NCBI GenBank assembly: GCA_902590535.1
Contig: CACIXF010000001.1
Location: 62,001 to 126,000, forward strand
Direction: 5' to 3'
From: an uncultured Pelagibacteraceae bacterium
Lineage (GTDB): Bacteria; Pseudomonadota; Alphaproteobacteria; Pelagibacterales; Pelagibacteraceae
DNA: 64,000 nt
The translations under genes were made by a program, and so were the position numbers. The notes beneath the pieces were generated by a model. The model had not been told where the DNA came from and did not search any database. It saw only the letters and a program-made list of their open reading frames with translations. Below, piece by piece: positions 35,285 through 44,687 of this stretch (positions are counted from its first letter, which is position 1; each line of letters opens with the position of its first letter).

Positions 35285-36403
35285 ATGAGAAAAATAAGTA
35301 AGTTATTACTAGCTCTTTCTTTTGTTGTATCTCTTACATCTTCAGCCTTTGCTGTTACAGTAGCATCATGGGGTGGAGCTTACACAGAGTCACAAAAGCT
35401 TGGGTATGGTGATCCTACTGCTAAAGCGCTTGGAGTAGAAATCAACTGGGTTGACTATTCTGGTGGTTTATCAGAAATCAAAGCACAAAAAGAAGCAGGT
35501 GCTATAACTTGGGATATTATAGACGTATTTGCATTCGATACAATTAACGGATGTGATGAAGGTTTATTTGTTAAATTTGATTTTGACAAAGACTTCCCAG
35601 CTGCACCAGATGGAACTCCTGCAAGTGAAGATTTCTTCACAAGTATGCCGAGTGAATGTGCTGTAGGTAACATTTTATATTCTTGGAACTATGCTTTTGA
35701 TACAAGAGCATTCGGTGGTAAAGAGCCTAAAACAATTAAGGATTTCTTTAACACTAAAAAATTCCCTGGAAAAAGAGCAATCTACAAAAGTGCTTTAACT
35801 AATTTAGAAATCGCTTTAGCTGCAGATGGTGTGAAGCTAGGTGACGGCGGAACTAGAGTTTACAGAAAACTTTTAGAAGACGGTGGAATCGACAGAGCGA
35901 TGAATAAAATTAAAGCGTTATGTACAGATCCAAATGGTGGATGTGTATTCTGGTCTGCAGGTGCTCAACCACCTGAATTATTAGTTGCTGGTGAAGTTGT
36001 AATGGCAACTGGTTGGAACGGAAGATTCTTTAACGCTGAAGTAGGTGAAAATGCTCCAATCAAACAAGTATGGGATGGTCAAGGTCTTGACTACGAATAT
36101 TTCGCACTTGTTAAAGGTGGACCAGATGAAGCAAATGCTAAAAAAGCTTTAGCTATGATGACTAACACTGAAATGTTAGCTGGTAGCGCTAAGTACATTG
36201 CATATGCTCCATGGAGAAAATCATCTCTTGATATAATCACTGCTGGAGAGCCGTGGTACAAAGATGGCAAAACTAATATGATGCCACAAATGCCAACTGC
36301 TCCTGCAAACACTAAGAATTATTTCTTAGTAGACCCATTCTTCTGGGCTGATAACAATACTGAGATCAGTGAGAAGTGGGAAGCAATGAAAGCAGGTCTA
36401 TAA
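35285..36403 (+). CDS. Polyamine-type ABC transporter substrate-binding protein (PotD-like)
   Basis: A periplasmic receptor of 372 residues with a Sec signal peptide (MRKISKLLLALSFVVSLTSS, cut after AFA). The mature protein has the SBP_bac_8/PotD pattern VASWGGAYTESQ at the start and PPELLVAGEVVMATGWNGR in the second half. Cysteines near residues 82, 119, 221 and 228 could form disulfides. It is preceded by its own promoter-like element and followed by a terminator, so it is probably made in excess over the permeases. Confidence 0.9.
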   Translation: MRKISKLLLALSFVVSLTSSAFAVTVASWGGAYTESQKLGYGDPTAKALGVEINWVDYSGGLSEIKAQKEAGAITWDIIDVFAFDTINGCDEGLFVKFDFDKDFPAAPDGTPASEDFFTSMPSECAVGNILYSWNYAFDTRAFGGKEPKTIKDFFNTKKFPGKRAIYKSALTNLEIALAADGVKLGDGGTRVYRKLLEDGGIDRAMNKIKALCTDPNGGCVFWSAGAQPPELLVAGEVVMATGWNGRFFNAEVGENAPIKQVWDGQGLDYEYFALVKGGPDEANAKKALAMMTNTEMLAGSAKYIAYAPWRKSSLDIITAGEPWYKDGKTNMMPQMPTAPANTKNYFLVDPFFWADNNTEISEKWEAMKAGL

Positions 36404-36439
36404 TTTCAGTTTTAAACACTGAATTTATATAATATATTT

Positions 36440-36470
36440 AGGGCGGTTATTTTTAACCGCCCTATTTTTT
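36440..36470 (+). terminator. Rho-independent terminator touching the permease start codon
   Basis: A 10-bp perfect stem (AGGGCGGTTA 36440-36449 with 36454-36463) and T-run. The ATG of the permease is at 36472, at the end of the T-run, so no Shine-Dalgarno is possible between hairpin and start. Confidence 0.9.
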
Positions 36471-36471
36471 T

Positions 36472-37737
36472 ATGAGCTCTGAAACAAAACAAATTTTAAC
36501 AACTGACGGAATACCTTTAGAGGTCAGTTTAAAAAAAGCAGAAAAGAAGAACAAAATAAGAGCGTTTCTTCTTGTAGCTCCATTATTATTATTTCTTGTA
36601 ATTACTTATATCTTTCCAATTGGTGAAATGTTTACGAGAAGCGTAGATGACAGAATGGTTACAAACATGCTTCCAAAAACATTTAAAGCGATGGAGAAAT
36701 GGGAAAATTTAAATGAACTGCCTCCTGAAGAAGTATATCGTGGATTTTATGAAGATTATAAATTACTTGCTGAAAATCAACAGCATGGAAAATTAGGACA
36801 AAGACTAAATAAAGAAAAAAATGGTTTTAATACGATCACTAAAAAACTTTTTAGACAAATAAAAAGAAAAAAAATTGATGAAAGTGCTAGTTTAAAAGAA
36901 CAAATCAATAAAATACATAAAAGGTGGAGAAATGTAGAATATTGGCAAGCGATTAAAAGAACAGCTCCTCCTTATACAGCTGCAAAATATTTAAAGGGAA
37001 TGGATATGTATTTAGCTGCAGATGGGAGTATAGCTCAAGTAGATGAAGATAGAAGAATACACAGAATTTTATGGCTTAGAACATTAGAAATTGCATTTTT
37101 TGTTACACTTTTTTGCTTCTTTATGGGATACCCAATAGCTCATTTATTAGCAACGCTGCCAATGAAATACAGCAACTTATTAATGATTTGTGTGTTACTT
37201 CCTTTCTGGACATCTTTACTTGTAAGGACAGCTAGTTGGATGATTTTGTTGCAACAGCAAGGAATAGTGAATGACTTCTTTGTAATGATTGGTTTAGTTG
37301 CGGACGATAACAGGCCAGAGATGATGTACAATAAGGTTGGGACATATGTTGCAATGACACAGATCTTATTGCCATTTATGGTTCTCCCACTTTATAGTGT
37401 TATGAAGACTATCTCACCAAGCTTAATGAGAGCTGGAAAATCATTAGGTGGAACACCTTTTGTTGCATTTTGGAAAGTTTATTTCCCTTTAACAATACCA
37501 GGTATTGGTGCTGGATGTTTGTTAGTTTTCATATTAGCAATTGGATATTACATAACTCCAGCTTTAGTTGGAGGTGCCTCAGGAACATTAATAAGTAATC
37601 AGATTGCATTTCATATGAAGACAACGCTTGATTGGAGTTTTGCATCAGCAATGGGATTAATGTTGTTGACTGGAGTTTTAGTTATTTATTGGATTTATAA
37701 TAAATTAGTTGGAGTTGATAATATTAAATTAGGATAA
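36472..37737 (+). CDS. Polyamine-type ABC transporter permease (PotB-like)
   Basis: A 421-residue inner-membrane permease. A first membrane helix (about 30-50) is followed by a long charged periplasmic segment (about 55-195) before the transporter core, which carries the coupling motif ...KSLGGTPFVAFWKVYFPLTIPG near 325-345. The insert makes it about 130 residues longer than PotB of E. coli. The ATG abuts a terminator and lacks a Shine-Dalgarno. A 1-nt gap separates it from the PotC-like gene. Confidence 0.88.
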   Translation: MSSETKQILTTDGIPLEVSLKKAEKKNKIRAFLLVAPLLLFLVITYIFPIGEMFTRSVDDRMVTNMLPKTFKAMEKWENLNELPPEEVYRGFYEDYKLLAENQQHGKLGQRLNKEKNGFNTITKKLFRQIKRKKIDESASLKEQINKIHKRWRNVEYWQAIKRTAPPYTAAKYLKGMDMYLAADGSIAQVDEDRRIHRILWLRTLEIAFFVTLFCFFMGYPIAHLLATLPMKYSNLLMICVLLPFWTSLLVRTASWMILLQQQGIVNDFFVMIGLVADDNRPEMMYNKVGTYVAMTQILLPFMVLPLYSVMKTISPSLMRAGKSLGGTPFVAFWKVYFPLTIPGIGAGCLLVFILAIGYYITPALVGGASGTLISNQIAFHMKTTLDWSFASAMGLMLLTGVLVIYWIYNKLVGVDNIKLG

Positions 37738-37738
37738 T

Positions 37739-38593
37739 ATGGCGCTACCAAGTTATACAGAGACAAGATATAGAATTTGGCATTATATTTATATTGCTAT
37801 TTGTTCTTTTGTATTTTTCTTTTTAATTGCACCTTTGTTTGTAATTTTTCCATTATCATTCAATGCTGAAGAATTTTTGGTGTTTTCTGAAGGGATGAAA
37901 AATCTTGATCCTGATGCATTCTCACTAAGATGGTATAAAGATATGATTTATGGGACTAAAAATCCGTGGGGACTAGCTGCAAAAAATAGTTTTATAATTG
38001 CAATATTCGCAACCATTGGTTCAATAATTTTAGGTACTTTGGCTGCTTTAGGTTTAAGTAGCAGGCATATGCCATATAAAGGAATTATAATGGCCACTTT
38101 AATTTCACCAATGATTGTTCCTTTGATTATTTCTGGGGTTGCAATTTTCTTTTTTATGGCAAAAGCTGGTTTAGCCGCAACACATACAGGAATTGTATTA
38201 GCACATATAATTTTAGGTACTCCATTTGTTGTGATTACTGTAACAGCAACACTTTCTGGTTTTGATCACAGTGTGACAAGGGCTGCAGCGAGTTTAGGAA
38301 GTAATCCAGTAAACACATTTATGAAGATCACTCTTCCATTAATATTACCCGGTGTTATTTCGGGTGGGTTGTTTGCTTTTGTAACTTCATTTGACGAAGT
38401 TGTAGTTGTCTTGTTTTTAGCAGGTTTAGAAAACACAACTATTCCTGTTCAGATGTGGACCGGATTAAGAGAGCAATTAAGTCCAACAATTCTTGCTGTA
38501 GCAACATGTTTAATTCTCTTATCAACCTTAATACTAGTATCAGCTGAATTATTGAGAAGAAGATCTGAGAGATTAAGAGGAATAAATAGATAA
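37739..38593 (+). CDS. Polyamine-type ABC transporter permease (PotC-like)
   Basis: A 284-residue permease of the BPD_transp_1 family with about six membrane helices and the coupling loop RAAASLGSNPVNTFMKITLPLILPG near 180-205. It pairs with the preceding PotB-like subunit. It ends 36 nt before the FadN-like gene, which may be in the same transcript. Confidence 0.9.
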   Translation: MALPSYTETRYRIWHYIYIAICSFVFFFLIAPLFVIFPLSFNAEEFLVFSEGMKNLDPDAFSLRWYKDMIYGTKNPWGLAAKNSFIIAIFATIGSIILGTLAALGLSSRHMPYKGIIMATLISPMIVPLIISGVAIFFFMAKAGLAATHTGIVLAHIILGTPFVVITVTATLSGFDHSVTRAAASLGSNPVNTFMKITLPLILPGVISGGLFAFVTSFDEVVVVLFLAGLENTTIPVQMWTGLREQLSPTILAVATCLILLSTLILVSAELLRRRSERLRGINR

Positions 38594-38629
38594 TTTACCC
38601 AAATAATTTAATCATATATAGAAGTTGGT

Positions 38630-40852
38630 ATGGAAATTAAAAAAGTTGTAGTCATTGGTTCTGGTACAATGGGTAGCGGGATAGCTGCCCACTTATGTAA
38701 TGCAGGTGTACCAGTTACTCTTTTAGATTTAACTACTGAAATCAGCGCAAAAGCTAGAGAAAGAATTCATAAATCTAGACCTCCTTTGCTAATAGATAAA
38801 AGCAAAATTAACAATATTAATGTTGGAAATATTGAAGAAAATTTTGACGTAGTAAAAGATGCAGATTGGGTGGTAGAGGCAGTAGTAGAAAGAATTGATA
38901 TTAAACATAATATTTATGAGAAGATATTTAAGAACAGAAAAAAAGGCGCAATAGTTTCGTCAAATACATCATCAATTCCAATTAAAGTTCTAGCAGAAAA
39001 ACTAAATGACGAAGAAAAAAAAGATTTTTGCATCACTCACTTTTTTAATCCAGTTAGATACATGGGATTGTTAGAAATTGTTAAAAATGAAAATAATGAT
39101 TTAAATAAAATTAATTCTTTAAAAAAATTTTGTGAAGTAGAGCTTGGTAAAGGGGCTATAATTTGTAATGATACCCCAGGTTTTCTAGGTAATAGAATTG
39201 GTGTTTATGCTATGCAAGTTGCAATGACAGAAGCATTCAAAATGAAACTTTCAATAGAAGAAGCTGATGCAGTTTTTGGTAGACCAATGGGTATACCTAA
39301 GACAGGAGTATTTGGATTATACGATCTAATTGGAATTGATTTGATGGCGGATGTATTAAAAAGTTTTATCAAGGAACTTTCAGAAAAAGACGAATTTCAA
39401 ATTGTTGCAAAAGAAATTCCATTAGTAAAAAAATTAATTGAGACAGGCTATACAGGTCGTAAAGGAAAAGGTGGCTTTTATAGAATGAATAAAAGTGGAG
39501 ATCAAAAAGTTTTAGAGGCAATAAATTTAGAAACAGGAGAGTATTCGGCAACAAGTAAAATAGATTTGGGAATTGAGACTGTTGATATTATTAATTTAAT
39601 TAATCGAAAAGATAAGTTTGGTGAGTATGCCTGGATTGTAATTTCAAAAATAATTAAATATGCATCCTCACTAGTTCCAGGAATTACTGACAAGTTTAAC
39701 GATATTGATGAAGCTATGAGACTAGGTTTCAATTGGGCAATGGGTCCATTTGAAATGTTGAGATCGATAGGAATTAAAAATTTCTTTGAAAGAATTGATA
39801 GTTTTGAAAATAATAAATTTTTAGAAAATTTATCAAAAACAAAAGATGAAAATTTCTATGGAGAAAGACAACTTTATACAGATATTCAAACTCTAGGAAA
39901 AATAAGACCATCAGCAATTAAACTAGATAAAAATAATTCTGCTGAAATTCATAGATTTAAAGATTTTAATATTGTTGAGTTTACAACAAAGGCTTGTGCA
40001 TTAGATTACGACTCAATGGATGCATTAAAAAATGCAACTGATAAACCTTTAATTGTAATTAATGAAAGCATGCAATTTTCAGCGGGTGTTAATTTAAGTT
40101 ATACTATGAACTTTGCTGACAAAAGAGATTTTAAATCAATTGAAAAATTTATTAAATATTTTCAAGATACTTGTAAAACATTAAAATACTCTAAGTACCC
40201 AGTTGTATCAGCTCCTTCCGGACTTACTCTTGGAGGAGGGTTTGAAGTTTTAGTTCAAAGTAATTTTGTTGCCTCACACACAAATTTAGTTATTGGATTA
40301 GTTGAAACTATTGTTGGGTTGGTTCCAGCAGGTGGAGGCTGTAAAGAAATGTTATGGAGATGGTCACAAACAAAGGAAGCAAAATCAGATCCAGATTATG
40401 CACCACTAAAAGTTTTTGATATTATCGGTTATGCTAAAACAGCTACATCTCCAATCGAGGCTGAGCCATTAAAGTATTTAAGATCTGAAGATAAAAAAAT
40501 AATGAACAGAAATAGCCTTTTTGAGGAAGCAAAAAATTTAATTAATCAAAATACTAATTTTGTTCCTCCAGAAGAGTGTAAATTTAAGCTTTCTGGAAAG
40601 CCGTTGAAAGATAAAATGATTAAGGTTTTAGAGAAATTATACAACGAAAAGGTAATCTTAGATCATGGTATGTATGTTGGAACTGAGCTTGCAAATGTTT
40701 TAAGTGGTGGAGACACTACTATTGAAAAAGTATTGTCAGAGGATGATCTGTATCAACTAGAACTAGACTCTTTTATGAGATTGATAGAAACAAAACAAAC
40801 TCAAGAAAGAATTAAACACACATTATCGACAGGTAAACCTTTGGTTAATTAG
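38630..40852 (+). CDS. Bifunctional 3-hydroxyacyl-CoA dehydrogenase/enoyl-CoA hydratase (FadN-like)
   Basis: A 740-residue multidomain enzyme. Residues about 1-185 are the NAD-binding HCDH_N domain (GSGTMGSGIAAHL), about 190-400 the HCDH C-terminal domains, and about 430-680 an enoyl-CoA hydratase domain with the Glu in LGGGFEVLV and the Glu before GLVPAGGG. Domain order (dehydrogenase first) is that of FadN, the reverse of FadB/FadJ. No thiolase (FadA) lies beside it. It may degrade a CoA-linked product of the imported compound or ordinary fatty acids. Confidence 0.88.
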   Translation: MEIKKVVVIGSGTMGSGIAAHLCNAGVPVTLLDLTTEISAKARERIHKSRPPLLIDKSKINNINVGNIEENFDVVKDADWVVEAVVERIDIKHNIYEKIFKNRKKGAIVSSNTSSIPIKVLAEKLNDEEKKDFCITHFFNPVRYMGLLEIVKNENNDLNKINSLKKFCEVELGKGAIICNDTPGFLGNRIGVYAMQVAMTEAFKMKLSIEEADAVFGRPMGIPKTGVFGLYDLIGIDLMADVLKSFIKELSEKDEFQIVAKEIPLVKKLIETGYTGRKGKGGFYRMNKSGDQKVLEAINLETGEYSATSKIDLGIETVDIINLINRKDKFGEYAWIVISKIIKYASSLVPGITDKFNDIDEAMRLGFNWAMGPFEMLRSIGIKNFFERIDSFENNKFLENLSKTKDENFYGERQLYTDIQTLGKIRPSAIKLDKNNSAEIHRFKDFNIVEFTTKACALDYDSMDALKNATDKPLIVINESMQFSAGVNLSYTMNFADKRDFKSIEKFIKYFQDTCKTLKYSKYPVVSAPSGLTLGGGFEVLVQSNFVASHTNLVIGLVETIVGLVPAGGGCKEMLWRWSQTKEAKSDPDYAPLKVFDIIGYAKTATSPIEAEPLKYLRSEDKKIMNRNSLFEEAKNLINQNTNFVPPEECKFKLSGKPLKDKMIKVLEKLYNEKVILDHGMYVGTELANVLSGGDTTIEKVLSEDDLYQLELDSFMRLIETKQTQERIKHTLSTGKPLVN

Positions 40853-41495
40853 AATTAAACATTCTAAAGGTTTTAATATAATCAGGTCTTAAAACATAAA
40901 TTGCTTTATTACCTGTTTTAATTTTATTTAAAATATCTAAACCATAAACTACTTTACCAATTGGAGTATATTCTCCTTGATAAATTGGAATTTCTTTTAA
41001 TGTAATAAAGAATTCACTATCTTCTGTATCAAATTCTGTTGCTCTAGCAAAACCAACACTTCCTTCTGTAAATTTAAAGTCGTTGGTCAGTTCTGATTTT
41101 AACAATCCCAGTCCAGACTTTCCGCTACCAATTTTAGAATAATCTAAATTATTTATATTTCCATACTCAATATCTCCAGCCTGTACAAAAGTATTTTCTG
41201 AAACTTTATAAAAAGCAGAACCATCATACATTTTTTTTTCGATTAAAATTTTAAATCTTTCCACCGCTTTAGGAGAAATTTCTGGATAAAATTCAATTAT
41301 TACATTTCCACACTCAACATTCATTACTGCAATATTATCTGGATCATTAAAATTAAGTTTACTTAAATTATTTTTTTCTACAAATAGACATTTATTTTTT
41401 AATAAAAAAAAAGACGTAAAAGCAAAAATTGAAAGACAAATTAAAAATATAAATAAAATTTTTTCTGATTTTGAGGCTTTAATAGTTTTAATCAT
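40845..41495 (-). CDS. Membrane-anchored cyclophilin-type peptidyl-prolyl isomerase
   Basis: A 216-residue cyclophilin with one N-terminal membrane helix (about 12-32), placing the domain in the periplasm. The domain has NVIIEFYPEISPKAVERF, FVQAGD and the SEFFITL strand. The usual catalytic Arg of the FHRV motif is Lys here (FYKV), so isomerase activity may be weak. It overlaps the HExxH gene start by 4 nt and the convergent FadN-like gene by 8 nt. Confidence 0.83.
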   Translation of the reverse strand: MIKTIKASKSEKILFIFLICLSIFAFTSFFLLKNKCLFVEKNNLSKLNFNDPDNIAVMNVECGNVIIEFYPEISPKAVERFKILIEKKMYDGSAFYKVSENTFVQAGDIEYGNINNLDYSKIGSGKSGLGLLKSELTNDFKFTEGSVGFARATEFDTEDSEFFITLKEIPIYQGEYTPIGKVVYGLDILNKIKTGNKAIYVLRPDYIKTFRMFNSN

Positions 41496-42220
41496 AAAAT
41501 ATTTTTATCTATTTTAGCTAAGTTAAATTTTATAAAATTCACTTTATTACTTAGGATTTTGTCACTATTAATTTTATCTTTAATTGTTTCCTTATCAGTC
41601 ATTAAAAATGAAAAAATTTCTGCCATATCTTCAGATGGAATAGATTTAGAATATTCTGTCAAAAAACCATCGGTTTTTTCGTATAGATCTAAATTTAATC
41701 TATCAGAACAAGTTGAACATTCAGCATAATTGAATGATGTTTGATTTAAAGATGAAAATTTACCCTCATCAAAATATTCAACGTATATATTTTGAATCAT
41801 ATGAAAAATTTCATGGTGTATCATTCTTTCAAAATATTTTTTATTAAAATTAATATCTAAAATTAATGTCCTGTTTTTATTATCAGGGATTCCCCCAGTA
41901 TTAATTTCAGAGATGAATAAATTTTCACAAAATACAATATATTTTAATTTTATCTTATTAAGAAAATTAGAATTATATCGATTAAGATTTTTTTCAATTA
42001 AAGGAAATTTTGAATTTAAATTATCTATATTAACTTTATCGCAAGAAATGTTCTTATTTACACCAATTTTAAAATTGCCTTTAGCGCTCAAATAACGAAT
42101 ATTATTATCATTTTTTAATTTATAAATTTCTAAATTTGGAATTTTTATCAGATTATAAATTTCATCAGCATTTACATGCGAAATATGAAAAATAAGAATA
42201 AATAAAAATAAAATTTTCAT
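41492..42220 (-). CDS. Secreted putative zinc metallopeptidase (HExxH protein)
   Basis: A 242-residue protein with no family I can name. It has a signal peptide (about 1-18, ending NA-DE). A HEIFH motif at 136-140 is the HExxH zinc site, and SEDMAEIF near 196-203 gives a possible downstream Glu ligand, as in gluzincin-type peptidases. Four Cys (60, 98, 168, 171) fit an oxidising periplasm. It overlaps the cyclophilin gene by 4 nt, which suggests both work on exported proteins. Activity is inferred. Confidence 0.6.
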   Translation of the reverse strand: MKILFLFILIFHISHVNADEIYNLIKIPNLEIYKLKNDNNIRYLSAKGNFKIGVNKNISCDKVNIDNLNSKFPLIEKNLNRYNSNFLNKIKLKYIVFCENLFISEINTGGIPDNKNRTLILDINFNKKYFERMIHHEIFHMIQNIYVEYFDEGKFSSLNQTSFNYAECSTCSDRLNLDLYEKTDGFLTEYSKSIPSEDMAEIFSFLMTDKETIKDKINSDKILSNKVNFIKFNLAKIDKNIL

Positions 42221-42273
42221 TAAATTATTATAGACGAATTAGATGAGATAATATTATCTTAGATTATTAAAAA

Positions 42274-43233
42274 ATGAAAAAAGAAAGAAACAAAAATCCA
42301 ATTCAACCAGTTAGCGGAACTAAAGTTCCAAGATTTGCTGGCCCAAGTACATTTGCAAGATTACCTGAACTAAGAGATGTGGAAAGTTGTGACGTTGCAA
42401 TTGTTGGAATTCCGTTTGATGCTGGCACAAGTTATCGACCCGGAGCAAGATTTGGTCCACAAAGCATCAGGCAAGCTTCTAGACATTTGAGAACTAATTA
42501 TCATCCTAATTATGATGTTGAGCCTTTTAAAATCCAACAAGTAGCTGATGCTGGTGATATCGCTTGCAACCCATTTAGTATTGATGAAGCAATTAAACAA
42601 ATAGAAGTAGGCGCAACAGATTTATTAAATAAGGTTGGAGGAATTATAAGTCTAGGTGGAGACCATACTATTGCTGTACCATTGTTAAGAGCAATCAATA
42701 AAAAAAATAAGGGCCCTGTATCTTTAGTTCATTTTGATGCCCACTTAGATACTTGGGACACATATTTTGGTGCACCTTATACTCACGGAACTCCATTCAG
42801 AAGAGCTAGAGAAGAAGGATTATTTTTAGATGATGCTTCTATGCATGTTGGAATTCGAGGACCACTTTATAGTAGAGATGATATTAAAAATGATGAAAGT
42901 TTTGGATTTAAAATAATTCATTGTGATGAGTTTCAAACAGAAGGAACCGATAAAATAGCAGAAAGAATTAGAAAAAGAGTGGGAGACAATCCTTTATACT
43001 TATCAATTGATATTGATGTTTTAGACCCTGCATTTGCTCCAGGTACTGGTACACCAGAAATTGCAGGGATGACTACAAGAGAAATGGTAAATGTTTTAAG
43101 AGGTTTGTCTGGATTAAATTTAGTTTCAGCAGACGTCGTTGAGGTTTCTCCAGCATATGATCATGCAGAAGTAACTTCTTTAGCAGCAGCAACTATTGTT
43201 TATGAATTAACTAATTTATTTGCAAAAACATAA
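42274..43233 (+). CDS. Agmatinase/ureohydrolase-family enzyme
   Basis: A 319-residue manganese hydrolase of the agmatinase/guanidinobutyrase group, which splits a guanidino compound into urea and an amine. All metal ligands are present: His131 (GGDHTI), Asp155, His157, Asp159 (HFDAHLDT) and Asp246, Asp248 (SIDIDVLDP). The start FAGPSTFARLP is typical of agmatinase-like proteins. The gene is followed by an aldehyde dehydrogenase 20 nt later, which fits use of 4-guanidinobutyrate, agmatine or a similar compound. Confidence 0.85.
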   Translation: MKKERNKNPIQPVSGTKVPRFAGPSTFARLPELRDVESCDVAIVGIPFDAGTSYRPGARFGPQSIRQASRHLRTNYHPNYDVEPFKIQQVADAGDIACNPFSIDEAIKQIEVGATDLLNKVGGIISLGGDHTIAVPLLRAINKKNKGPVSLVHFDAHLDTWDTYFGAPYTHGTPFRRAREEGLFLDDASMHVGIRGPLYSRDDIKNDESFGFKIIHCDEFQTEGTDKIAERIRKRVGDNPLYLSIDIDVLDPAFAPGTGTPEIAGMTTREMVNVLRGLSGLNLVSADVVEVSPAYDHAEVTSLAAATIVYELTNLFAKT

Positions 43234-43253
43234 AGAAAGGATAACGTCAAAAT

Positions 43254-44687
43254 ATGTTTGACAAAAAAAATTTTTACATTAATGGAGCGTGGGTTAAGCC
43301 AAATAGCTCTGAGGAAATTAAAGTAATTGATCCTGCTACCGAAGAAAATTGTGCAGTAATCACTTTGGGGAACAAAGCTGATGTTGATAATGCTGTTAAT
43401 GCAGCTAAAGATGCCTATGAGTCTTGGGCCTTCTCTTCTAAAGAAGAAAGAATTGGATTATTAGAAAAACTTTATGAAAATTATAAGAAAAGATGGGCAG
43501 ATATTGCAGAAGCTATCACTCTTGAGATGGGTGCTCCAAAAGATTTTGCAACAAAATTACAAGCAGGTACAGGAGCAAGTCATATCAAATCATTTATTAG
43601 ATATTTAAAAAATTTCGAATTTGAAAAACCTTTAGGAGATCATGCTCCAAACCAAAGATTAATTTATGAACCAAAAGGTGTTTGTGCATTAATAACACCA
43701 TGGAATTGGCCGATGAACCAAGTTTGCCTAAAAGTAATGCCAGCAATTGCATCAGGTTGCACAATGGTCTTAAAACCATCAGAGTTAGCACCGTTATCCT
43801 CAATGATACTTGCTGAAATAATTGATGAGGTAAAATTTCCAAAAGGAGTATTTAATTTAGTTAATGGTGACGGAGCAACAACGGGTGATGCTCTTACAAG
43901 CCATCCAGATATTAATATGATATCTTTTACTGGATCAACAAGAGCAGGAGCTTTGATTTCACAAAATGCTGCTAAAGATTTTAAAAGAGTAAGCTTAGAA
44001 TTAGGAGGCAAGGGTGCAAATATAATTTTTAAAGATGCTGATCCAGAAGCTATTGAAAGAGGTGCTTTAAGATGTTTTAGAAATTCTGGACAATCTTGTA
44101 ATGCACCGACAAGAATGTTAGTTGAAAAATCAATGTATGAAGAAGCTATTGAGAGATTAAAAAAATATACCGAAAGTTTTGAGGTGGGTGATCCTAAAAA
44201 AGAAGGAGAACATATAGGTCCAGTTATTTCAGAAACTCAATATAATAAAATACAAACTTTAATCCAAAAAGGAATAGATGAAGGTGCTAAATTAGTTGCT
44301 GGAGGAACAGGTAAACCTGATGGATTAGACAAAGGATACTTTGTTAAACCAACTGTTTTTGCAGATGTAAATAATGATATGGAAGTTGCAAGAACAGAAA
44401 TTTTTGGACCTGTTTTATCTGTTATTCCTTTTGAAACAGAAGAAGATGCAATTAAAATTGCAAATGATACTGCTTATGGACTAACAAACTATATCCAAAC
44501 CCAAGACTCTCAAAAAGTACAAAGAGTTGCAAGAAAATTAAGATCTGGAATGGTTGATGTTAATGGAGCTGGTATTGCAGTTGATGCACCTTTCGGTGGT
44601 TTTAAACATTCTGGAATAGGTCGAGAAGCAGGTGAACACGGTTTAGAGGAATTTTTAGAGGTAAAAGCCGTAGGTGGTTGGAGTTAA
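43254..44687 (+). CDS. Aldehyde dehydrogenase (paralogue B)
   Basis: A 477-residue ALDH with catalytic Glu in LELGGKGAN, Cys in SGQSCNAPTRML, the ITPWNWP loop and the C-terminal GGFKHSGIGREAG block. It is the paralogue of the gene at 28790-30220. Its position after a ureohydrolase suggests oxidation of an aminobutanal- or guanidinobutanal-type product, by inference. A Shine-Dalgarno-like AAAGGA stands 12 nt before the ATG. It overlaps the convergent deacylase by 4 nt. Confidence 0.9.
   Translation: MFDKKNFYINGAWVKPNSSEEIKVIDPATEENCAVITLGNKADVDNAVNAAKDAYESWAFSSKEERIGLLEKLYENYKKRWADIAEAITLEMGAPKDFATKLQAGTGASHIKSFIRYLKNFEFEKPLGDHAPNQRLIYEPKGVCALITPWNWPMNQVCLKVMPAIASGCTMVLKPSELAPLSSMILAEIIDEVKFPKGVFNLVNGDGATTGDALTSHPDINMISFTGSTRAGALISQNAAKDFKRVSLELGGKGANIIFKDADPEAIERGALRCFRNSGQSCNAPTRMLVEKSMYEEAIERLKKYTESFEVGDPKKEGEHIGPVISETQYNKIQTLIQKGIDEGAKLVAGGTGKPDGLDKGYFVKPTVFADVNNDMEVARTEIFGPVLSVIPFETEEDAIKIANDTAYGLTNYIQTQDSQKVQRVARKLRSGMVDVNGAGIAVDAPFGGFKHSGIGREAGEHGLEEFLEVKAVGGWS

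Noticed and set aside
43664-44011. A 115-codon minus-strand frame
   Set aside because: Lies fully inside an aldehyde dehydrogenase with intact motifs; antisense shadow. A similar one occurs in the other ALDH at 29547-29759.
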